Source of the DNA: Zoogloeaceae bacterium
GTDB lineage: Bacteria; Pseudomonadota; Gammaproteobacteria; Burkholderiales; Rhodocyclaceae
NCBI GenBank assembly: GCA_031274855.1
Contig: JAISPO010000089.1
Location: forward strand, 1 to 9,720
Length of the DNA stretch: 9,720 bases
Reading direction: 5' to 3'
Under the pieces are notes generated by a model. The model was given only the letters and a program-made list of their open reading frames with translations, did not search any database and was not told the DNA's origin. Made by a program: the position numbers and the translations under genes. This document shows, piece by piece, positions 1 through 5,133 of this stretch. The stretch's first letter is position 1. Each line of letters opens with the position of its first letter.

Positions 1-171
1 GCCACCGAAGACCGCGCCGCCCGCGCCGGTGAATATGATCGCCCAGAGTTTGAAGAAGTCCCCAACCAACCCCGCCGCGCCTACGTCGGCCTCGCCCCGC
101 GCATCGTGCCGCTGGCCGAGATGTTCGAGTATTCGCTGAAGGCGGAAAAGCCGGTGTTATGGGGCATTTAG
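1..171 (+). CDS. C-terminal fragment of an unrecognised protein
   Basis: Frame 1 is open from the first base and ends at TAG (169-171), giving the last 56 residues of a protein whose start lies outside the window. The fragment opens charged and Arg/Glu-rich (ATEDRAARAGEYDRPEFEEV), then has a Pro/Leu-rich stretch (YVGLAPRIVPLAEMF), and ends in KPVLWGI. I see no transmembrane segment, metal-binding motif or catalytic signature and do not recognise the family. Codon use (GCC, CGC, GTG, CTG) matches the neighbouring genes, which supports real coding. Its last 15 bases overlap, tail to tail, the end of the minus-strand phosphatase gene, leaving no room for a conventional terminator between them. 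No function is proposed. Confidence 0.6.
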   Translation, partial: ATEDRAARAGEYDRPEFEEVPNQPRRAYVGLAPRIVPLAEMFEYSLKAEKPVLWGI

Positions 172-831
172 CCGCGGCATGATTTCCGTGAAGCTGGCGA
201 TGGCCGGATAGCCGCCGGTGTTTTTTTCGGGTTGCCGTGTATCGGGCTGGCGTATGGTCAGCAGGTGGCGGATACCGTAGCGTTGCGCGGAGTCGAGTAC
301 CGCGAGGCTGTCGTCGATCAGCAGGCTGCGCTGCGGGTCGAAAGGTTCGACTTCTTGCAGCCGGTGCCAGAAAGTTTGTGCTTCCTTGGCGTGGCCGAGT
401 TCGTGGGAGGTCACAACGGCGTCGAAATGGGGGCGCAGTTGGGTGCGGGCCAGTTTGAGCGTCAGGCTTTTATGGTGAGCATTGGTGACCAGCACCACAC
501 GCTTTCCGGCGTGGCGCAGAGCGTCGAGAAACTCGACTACGCTCGCGTGAACGGCGATCAGATGCGCGATTTCTTCCTTGAGGCGCATGATGTCGAGTTC
601 CAGTTCAGTGGCCCAGAAGTCGACCGAATACCATTCGAGCGTGCCAATGCGGGCATGGTAGCGGGCCATCAGGTCTTCGCGGGCGGCTTCGCGGCTGATG
701 CCCCGGCTTTCCGCGTAACGCTGCGGCAGATGGGCATGCCAGAAGTGGTTGTCGAAATGCAGGTCGAGCAGGGTGCCGTCCATGTCGAGCAGCGCAGTGT
801 CGATGCCACGCCAGTCCAGACGCGCCGGCAT
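157..831 (-). CDS. HAD-superfamily hydrolase, YrfG-like (GMP/IMP nucleotidase type)
   Basis: A 224-residue cytosolic phosphatase of the HAD superfamily with a helical cap after motif I. All four HAD motifs are visible. Motif I is DMDGT (D16 nucleophile, D18 acid/base). Motif II is VTNAH (T116). Motif III is K149 in GHAKEAQ. Motif IV is IDDS (D173, D174). The length and the GTLLDLHFDNHFW segment after motif I resemble E. coli YrfG, a purine 5'-nucleotidase acting on GMP and IMP; the substrate here is inferred from that resemblance. The start was chosen at ATG 831-829: the HAD fold begins about 11 residues later, AAGGG (844-840) sits 8 nt upstream, and the ATG lies one base after the stop of the hydratase-family gene, which suggests translational coupling. 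A longer reading back to 936 only translates the preceding gene out of frame. Its link to propionate metabolism is unclear. Confidence 0.85.
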   Translation of the reverse strand: MPARLDWRGIDTALLDMDGTLLDLHFDNHFWHAHLPQRYAESRGISREAAREDLMARYHARIGTLEWYSVDFWATELELDIMRLKEEIAHLIAVHASVVEFLDALRHAGKRVVLVTNAHHKSLTLKLARTQLRPHFDAVVTSHELGHAKEAQTFWHRLQEVEPFDPQRSLLIDDSLAVLDSAQRYGIRHLLTIRQPDTRQPEKNTGGYPAIASFTEIMPRLNAP

Positions 832-832
832 T

Positions 833-1609
833 TCAGCAGCCCTTGAAATCCGGCTTGCGCTTTTCGGCGAAGGCGGCAAGCCCTTCGGCATAGTCGGCCG
901 TGCCGAGAAAGTCGAACGAGGCGCGTTTTTCCGCATCGGTCAGCGGCTTGCCATCAAGCAGGCGGGTGAGCCAGCGTTTATGGGCGCGCGCCACGCACGG
1001 CGCGCCATCGGCGATGCGTTTGGCAGTTGCCAGCGCCTCGGCCTCGGCCAGCTTGTCCGGCACAACGCGGGTCAGCAAGCCCTTCTCGTAAGCCTCGTTC
1101 GCGGTCAGCAGCCTGCCTTCCAGAAGAATCTCTTTGGCGAGCGCCAGACCGGCAACCCTGAGCAGACCGGCCAGTTCGCCCGGATACATGGAAAAACCGA
1201 GCTTATTGATCGGGGCGCCGAATCGGGCCGACGCGCCGGCGATGCGCAAATCGCAGGCGCAGGCGATTTCGAGACCGCCGCCGACGCAGGGGCCGAGAAT
1301 CATGGCGACTGTGGGATGACGGCAGGTTTCGACCGCGGTTAGCGCCTTGCCGACCGCTTCATGGTAGGCCAGCGCCTTGTCGACATCGGCGCGTTCAGTG
1401 CGGAATTCATCGAGATCGCCACCGGCGGCAAAGGCCGCGCCGTCGCCGCGCACAATGACGGCGCGCAGGCTGCCGTCGCCTGTCAGTTCGGCCATCACCG
1501 CCGCCAGCCGCCGCCACATGGCGGCGTCGATGGCGTTGAGTTTTTCGGGATTGAAAAGCGTGACGGTCGCAAGGCTGCCGTCGCGTTCGAGCAAAATATC
1601 GCCGGCCAT
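833..1609 (-). CDS. Enoyl-CoA hydratase/isomerase (crotonase) family protein
   Basis: A 258-residue crotonase-fold protein of normal family length. The two oxyanion-hole elements are present: AFAAGGD (residues 59-65) and GPCVGGGLE (106-114), with G111 matching the oxyanion Gly of rat enoyl-CoA hydratase. The first catalytic Glu (rat E144) is kept as E114. The second (rat E164) is replaced: FGQPE of the rat enzyme reads FGAPI here (I134). That makes ordinary enoyl-CoA hydration uncertain. Other crotonase reactions (isomerase, decarboxylase, thioesterase) are possible. Methylmalonyl-CoA decarboxylase (E. coli YgfG, encoded near a mutase and a MeaB homologue) is tempting from context, but YgfG's active-site His is a Gly here (AAGGD). 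The C-terminus (FAEKRKPDFKG) is typical of the family. It lies 19 nt after the regulator gene and 1 nt before the phosphatase gene. I see no strong Shine-Dalgarno sequence before ATG 1609. Confidence 0.85.
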   Translation of the reverse strand: MAGDILLERDGSLATVTLFNPEKLNAIDAAMWRRLAAVMAELTGDGSLRAVIVRGDGAAFAAGGDLDEFRTERADVDKALAYHEAVGKALTAVETCRHPTVAMILGPCVGGGLEIACACDLRIAGASARFGAPINKLGFSMYPGELAGLLRVAGLALAKEILLEGRLLTANEAYEKGLLTRVVPDKLAEAEALATAKRIADGAPCVARAHKRWLTRLLDGKPLTDAEKRASFDFLGTADYAEGLAAFAEKRKPDFKGC

Positions 1610-1628
1610 TCTGAACGGAAATGAAAGA

Positions 1629-2312
1629 TCAGCGCACAGTGTAAAGCTTTGCCAGCGCTGCGCGGCCGGAAAGTATGTGATCGTGCATTGTCCGGCCGGC
1701 CAGATCGGCGTTTTTCCGCTCGATGGCCGCCATGATAGTTTGATGTTCAGCCAAGGATTGACGCAGACGGCCCGTGAGCTTGAGGGAACCGCGCCGCGTC
1801 AGCTTGAGGAACTTGCGGGTTTCCTGAATCAACTCCTTGAGCCAGCGATTACCGGCAAGTTCCTGCAAGACTTCGTGGAATTGCTGGTTGGCTTCGAAAA
1901 AGCGGTCGGGGTCATTGGCGGCGGCATGGCGTTCCAGCGCGCCGTGAATATCGGCCAGACGCTTGCGGTCGGCGTCGCTGGCCTTGCGCGCCGCTTCGTA
2001 GGCGCAGCGGCCTTCAAGCAGGGCCATCACGGGGAAGATTTCGTCGAGATCCTGTTCCGATAATTCGGTGACATAGCAACCGCGGCGCGGCCTGAGCGTC
2101 ACCAGCCCTTCCGCCGCCAGCACCTTGAGCGCCTCGCGCAAAGGCGTGCGGGAAATACCGTACTCGGCAGCGATGGCCTGCTCGTCGACCCAACTGCCCG
2201 GCGCCAGTTCGTGAGCGTAAATGCGATTACGCAGGCGCTCCGCCACCTGCTCATACAGCGCAGGGGCCGCGAGGCTGAGGGCGGGATTGGCGGGGGGGCG
2301 TCTTGCATCCAT
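1629..2312 (-). CDS. GntR-family transcriptional regulator, FCD (FadR/VanR-type) subfamily
   Basis: A 227-residue DNA-binding regulator. The N-terminal winged helix-turn-helix (about residues 18-90) has the GntR signature: LYEQVAERLRNRIY, then GSWVDEQAIAAEYGISRTPLREALKVLAAEGLV, split here as seen around GISRTPLREAL, and the wing RPRRGCYV. The C-terminal all-helical FCD domain (about 95-220) has spaced His residues (FHEVL, AEHQTI, MHDHIL) of the kind that bind a metal or small carboxylate ligand. It is transcribed away from the mutase operon across an 81-bp gap, so it is the obvious candidate to control that operon and itself; the effector (perhaps an acyl-CoA or propionate-related acid) is inference. 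The start is ATG 2312-2310, since the reading frame further upstream runs through the promoter and antisense to the mutase gene. No Shine-Dalgarno precedes it, and the promoter -10 lies so close that the message may be nearly leaderless. Confidence 0.9.
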   Translation of the reverse strand: MDARRPPANPALSLAAPALYEQVAERLRNRIYAHELAPGSWVDEQAIAAEYGISRTPLREALKVLAAEGLVTLRPRRGCYVTELSEQDLDEIFPVMALLEGRCAYEAARKASDADRKRLADIHGALERHAAANDPDRFFEANQQFHEVLQELAGNRWLKELIQETRKFLKLTRRGSLKLTGRLRQSLAEHQTIMAAIERKNADLAGRTMHDHILSGRAALAKLYTVR

Positions 2313-2330
2313 AATTATGAATACAGTATT
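2310..2330. promoter_or_regulatory. Candidate operator: two abutting palindromes at the regulator start
   Basis: CATAATTATG (2310-2319) is a perfect 10-bp palindrome that includes the regulator's start codon. It directly abuts AATACAGTATT (2320-2330), a perfect inverted repeat of 5+5 around one central base, which overlaps the -10 box of the minus-strand promoter. Short symmetric sites of this kind in the promoter of a divergent GntR gene are typical autoregulatory operators. A weaker symmetric element, ATGT-N4-ACAT, lies at 2347-2358 over the -35 box. Binding is inferred from position and symmetry only. Confidence 0.4.
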
Positions 2331-2353
2331 ATAGGGTGGCAGACGAATGTCAA
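2325..2353 (-). promoter_or_regulatory. Probable sigma-70 promoter of the GntR regulator gene
   Basis: On the minus strand a perfect -35 box TTGACA (2353-2348) is followed, 17 bp on, by AATACT (2330-2325), a 4/6 match to the -10 consensus. A perfect TATAAT (2333-2328) is also present, but only 14 bp from the -35. Either placement puts the transcription start about 6-9 bases before the regulator's ATG at 2312. The region is AT-rich compared with its surroundings. I found no equally good promoter on the plus strand for the mutase operon, only weak -10-like strings such as CATAAT (2360-2365), so that promoter may depend on an activator. Confidence 0.55.
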
Positions 2354-2364
2354 CACATACATAA

Positions 2365-2380
2365 TTCGGATATAGCCGAA
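2365..2380 (+). promoter_or_regulatory. Small hairpin next to the mutase ribosome binding site
   Basis: TTCGG (2365-2369) and CCGAA (2376-2380) form a 5-bp stem with a 6-base loop. The 3' arm runs straight into the Shine-Dalgarno sequence AGGGAG (2380-2385), sharing one base with it. If transcribed, it could modestly affect ribosome access to the mutase start. At this length it could be chance. Confidence 0.3.
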
Positions 2381-2385
2381 GGGAG
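2380..2385 (+). promoter_or_regulatory. Ribosome binding site of the mutase gene
   Basis: AGGGAG lies 8 nt before ATG 2394. It supports that ATG as the start, with the protein beginning MSKYPNVSVP. Confidence 0.75.
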
Positions 2386-2393
2386 TAATCATC

Positions 2394-4559
2394 ATGAGTA
2401 AATACCCCAATGTCTCTGTGCCTTCTCTCGATACTTGGGCGAAAGCAGCCGCCAAGGCGTCCCCCGCAGGCGACGTGCAAAAACTCGACTGGCAGACGCC
2501 TGAGGGCCTGACGGTCAAGGCGCTGTATACCAGCGCCGATACGGCCAATCTGCCTTTCGCGGATACGCTGCCGGGCTTCGAGCCTTTCCTGCGCGGGCCG
2601 CAGCCGACCATGTACGCGGCGCGCCCCTGGACGATTCGTCAATACGCCGGTTTTTCGACCGCCGAGGAATCCAACGCCTTCTACCGCAAGGCGCTGGCCG
2701 CCGGCGCGCAGGGCGTCTCGGTCGCTTTCGATCTGGCCACGCATCGCGGCTATGACTCGGATCATCCGCGCGTGGTTGGCGATGTCGGCAAGGCCGGTGT
2801 GGCCATTGACTCGGCCGAAGACATGAAGATTTTGTTCGACGGCATACCGCTGGACAAGGTCTCGGTATCCATGACCATGAACGGCGCGGTGCTGCCGATT
2901 CTGGCCGGTTATGTCGTCGCCGCCGAGGAACAGGGCGTGGCGCAGAACGCGCTTTCAGGAACGATCCAGAACGATATCCTCAAAGAGTTCATGGTTCGCA
3001 ACACCTACATTTACCCGCCCGAACCGTCGATGCGCATCATCGCCGACATCATCGGCTATACCGCGCAGCACATGCCCAAGTTCAACTCCATTTCGATTTC
3101 GGGCTACCACATTCAGGAGGCGGGGGCGACGCAGGCGCTGGAACTGGCCTTCACGCTGGCCGACGGCATGGAGTATGTGCGCACCGCCATGAAGAGCGGG
3201 CTGGATGTCGACGCCTTTGCCGGCCGCTTGAGCTTCTTCTTCGCCATCGGCATGAACTTCTATCTGGAAGTCGCCAAGCTGCGCGCCGCACGCCTGCTCT
3301 GGTGGCGCATCATGAAGGAATTCGGCGCCAAGCAGCCCAAATCCATGATGCTGCGCACCCACTGCCAGACTTCCGGCTGGTCGCTGACCGAGCAAGACCC
3401 GTACAACAATGTGGTGCGCACCGCCATTGAAGCGATGGCCGCCGTCTTCGGCGGCACTCAGTCACTGCATACCAACGCGCTCGACGAAGCCATCGCGCTG
3501 CCCACCGAGTTCTCGGCCCGCATCGCCCGCAACACACAGATTCTGATTCAGGAAGAAACGCATATCTGCAACGTCGTCGATCCCTGGGCCGGCAGCTACA
3601 TGATGGAAAAGCTGACGCAGGACATGGCCGACATGGCTTGGCGCACCATTGAGGACATCGAAAAAATGGGCGGCATGACCCATGCGGTCGAATCGGGCTG
3701 GGCCAAGTTGCAAGTGGAAAAATGCGCCGCCGAAAAGCAGGCGCGCATTGATTCCGGCAAAGACGTAATCGTCGGCGTGAACAAATACAAACTCAAGGAA
3801 GAAGCCAAGGTCGACATCCTTGAAGTGGATAACCATGCCGTGCGCGACGCGCAAATCGCCCGTCTCAAGAAGATTCGCGCCACGCGCGATCCGGCCAAGG
3901 TCGAGGCCGCGCTGACCGCGCTCACTGAAGCCGCCAAAACCCGTACCGGCAACCTGCTCGATCTCGCCATCAAGGCCACGCGCCTGCGCGCCACCGTCGG
4001 CGAAATCTCCGACGCGCTGGAAGTTGTCTATGACCGCCACCGCGCCAGTCACCAGACGGTCAGCGGCGTTTATCGCGGCGCGTTCGGCGAAGGAGAGAAA
4101 ATGAAATCACTGCTCGATCAAGTTGAAGGCTTCCTCGCCCGCGAAGGCCGCCGCCCGCGCATCCTCATTGCCAAGCTCGGCCAGGATGGCCACGACCGCG
4201 GCGCGAAAGTCGTTGCCACCGCCTTCGCCGACCTCGGCTTCGACGTCGACGTCGGCCCGCTGTTCCAGACGCCGGAAGAAGCCGCGCGGCAAGCCATTGA
4301 AAACGACGTCCACGCCGTTGGCGTCTCGACGCTCGCCGCCGGTCACAAGACACTGGTGCCTCAGTTGATCGCCGCGCTGAAAGCGCAGGGCGCGGAAGAC
4401 ATCATCGTTTTCGTCGGCGGCGTCGTCCCCGCGCAAGACTACGAATTCCTCGAAAAAGCCGGCGCCGCCGGCATCTTCGGCCCCGGCACGCCGATCCCGG
4501 ACGCCGCAAACAAGGTGCTGGAAGCCATCGTCGCCCATCTGCCTGAGGCGGCTTCTTAG
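2394..4559 (+). CDS. scpA: Methylmalonyl-CoA mutase, adenosylcobalamin-dependent, single-chain
   Basis: A 721-residue B12 enzyme that interconverts methylmalonyl-CoA and succinyl-CoA in the cytosol, the last step of propionyl-CoA oxidation. The N-terminal TIM-barrel, substrate-binding domain covers about residues 40-550. It includes RQYAGFSTA (Y84, matching Y89 of the Propionibacterium enzyme), R202 in MVRNTYIYPP, and H239 in SISGYH. A linker leads to the C-terminal cobalamin-binding domain (about 588-715) with K594, D598 and the cobalt-ligating H600 in KLGQDGHDRG, followed by S645 (GVST) and G675-G676 (FVGG). All expected catalytic and base-off/His-on residues are intact. Both domains are in one chain, as in E. 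coli Sbm (714 residues) and the mitochondrial enzyme, and unlike archaeal or actinobacterial split subunits. It heads the plus-strand operon, and the chaperone gene meaB follows two genes later. Gene naming varies (mcm, mutB, scpA, sbm). Control by the divergent GntR regulator is likely. Confidence 0.97.
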   Translation: MSKYPNVSVPSLDTWAKAAAKASPAGDVQKLDWQTPEGLTVKALYTSADTANLPFADTLPGFEPFLRGPQPTMYAARPWTIRQYAGFSTAEESNAFYRKALAAGAQGVSVAFDLATHRGYDSDHPRVVGDVGKAGVAIDSAEDMKILFDGIPLDKVSVSMTMNGAVLPILAGYVVAAEEQGVAQNALSGTIQNDILKEFMVRNTYIYPPEPSMRIIADIIGYTAQHMPKFNSISISGYHIQEAGATQALELAFTLADGMEYVRTAMKSGLDVDAFAGRLSFFFAIGMNFYLEVAKLRAARLLWWRIMKEFGAKQPKSMMLRTHCQTSGWSLTEQDPYNNVVRTAIEAMAAVFGGTQSLHTNALDEAIALPTEFSARIARNTQILIQEETHICNVVDPWAGSYMMEKLTQDMADMAWRTIEDIEKMGGMTHAVESGWAKLQVEKCAAEKQARIDSGKDVIVGVNKYKLKEEAKVDILEVDNHAVRDAQIARLKKIRATRDPAKVEAALTALTEAAKTRTGNLLDLAIKATRLRATVGEISDALEVVYDRHRASHQTVSGVYRGAFGEGEKMKSLLDQVEGFLAREGRRPRILIAKLGQDGHDRGAKVVATAFADLGFDVDVGPLFQTPEEAARQAIENDVHAVGVSTLAAGHKTLVPQLIAALKAQGAEDIIVFVGGVVPAQDYEFLEKAGAAGIFGPGTPIPDAANKVLEAIVAHLPEAAS

Positions 4560-4561
4560 TT

Positions 4562-4565
4562 GGAG
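4562..4565 (+). promoter_or_regulatory. Ribosome binding site of the DUF433 gene
   Basis: GGAG lies 8 nt before ATG 4574 and within the 14-bp gap after the mutase stop codon. The small downstream gene therefore has its own translation signal rather than relying only on coupling. Confidence 0.65.
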
Positions 4566-4573
4566 AATCCGGA

Positions 4574-4804
4574 ATGGACAAACAACTTCTGGAACGCATC
4601 ACGCTCGAACCCGGCAAGCGCGGTGGCAAACCGTGCATCCGCCATTTCAGGATCACTGTTTATGACGTGCTTGGCTGGCTCGCGGCAGGCATGGCGCAGC
4701 AGGAAATTCTTGCCGATTACCCGGAACTGGAAGTCGAAGATATCAAGGCTTGCCTCGTGTTTGCCGCCGACCGAGAGCGGCGCATGGTGCGGATTGCAGC
4801 GTGA
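4574..4804 (+). CDS. DUF433 family protein, probable antitoxin
   Basis: A 76-residue protein that is nearly all DUF433, a small winged-helix-like domain found in antitoxins paired with PIN-type toxins. The family pattern is clear: GGKPCIRHFRITVYDVL (residues 17-33), LAAGMAQQEILADYPEL (36-52) and EDIKACLVFAADRE (55-68). Its expected role is to bind and neutralise the toxin encoded immediately after it, and possibly to bind DNA; both are family-level inferences. It starts 14 bp after the mutase stop with a GGAG ribosome site, and its TGA (4802-4804) overlaps the next gene's GTG start by 4 bp, the usual coupling for such pairs. Nothing about it suggests a role in acyl-CoA metabolism, so its place inside this operon is unexpected. 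Confidence 0.85.
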   Translation: MDKQLLERITLEPGKRGGKPCIRHFRITVYDVLGWLAAGMAQQEILADYPELEVEDIKACLVFAADRERRMVRIAA

Positions 4805-5133
4805 AACTGCTGCTCGACCAGAATCTTTCGAGGCGCTTGCTGCCCGCGCTGGAATCCCTGTTTCCGGGTTCCAGCCAAGTCCAGTTGTTTGGCATGGAAA
4901 CAGCAACAGACGGCATCATTTGGTCGTTCGCCAAAGCAAACGGTTTCGCGATTCTGACCAAGGATTCCGATTTCGTGGAAATGTCGGCGTTGTATGGGCA
5001 TCCACCGAAGATCGTCTGGCTCAACTTGGGGAATGTATCGAATTCAGCCCTTCAGGCAAAGTTGTTGAACCACGCGAAACCCATTCAGACTTTTCTCGAA
5101 AATACCGAGGATGGAGTGCTCGAAATTGAATGA
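4801..5133 (+). CDS. DUF5615 family PIN-like protein, probable toxin
   Basis: A 110-residue protein of the DUF5615 (Mut7-C/PIN-like) family, predicted metal-dependent RNases that act as toxins next to DUF433 antitoxins. The family's acidic residues are in place: D6 in LLLDQNLS, D37 in ATDGII, and D55 and D57 in LTKDSDF, followed by the typical PKIVWLNLGN strand (69-78). It looks intact and active; the RNase activity itself is inferred. GTG 4801 was chosen because it overlaps the DUF433 stop as GTGA and puts VKLLLDQNL at the N-terminus, where the family begins. An in-frame ATG at 4750 would add 17 residues that merely read through the antitoxin gene. The 3' part is less GC-rich than the operon (27 G/C in 5041-5100 against 40 in 3841-3900 of the mutase gene). 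Its end overlaps the meaB start by 23 bp. Confidence 0.85.
   Translation: MKLLLDQNLSRRLLPALESLFPGSSQVQLFGMETATDGIIWSFAKANGFAILTKDSDFVEMSALYGHPPKIVWLNLGNVSNSALQAKLLNHAKPIQTFLENTEDGVLEIE

Noticed and set aside
832..936. Longer phosphatase starting at 936
   Set aside because: The added 35 residues are an out-of-frame reading of the hydratase-family gene's 3' end. ATG 831 has AAGGG upstream and suits the HAD fold.
2317..2364. Two tiny open frames (MNTVL and MSTHT) in the mutase leader
   Set aside because: Both are five codons long without ribosome sites and fit chance. No attenuation-type structure accompanies them.
2313..2393. Cobalamin riboswitch upstream of the B12-dependent mutase
   Set aside because: The gap is only 81 bp, shared with a divergent promoter, and shows no B12-box. 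A cobalamin riboswitch needs roughly twice that length or more.
2313..2765. Upstream extension of the GntR regulator to 2765
   Set aside because: The extra residues read through the promoter and antisense to the mutase gene and resemble nothing. The GntR domain begins about 17 residues after ATG 2312.
4750..4800. ATG 4750 as the toxin gene start
   Set aside because: It would add 17 Arg/Cys-rich residues from within the antitoxin gene. GTG 4801 gives the normal DUF5615 N-terminus and the common GTGA overlap.
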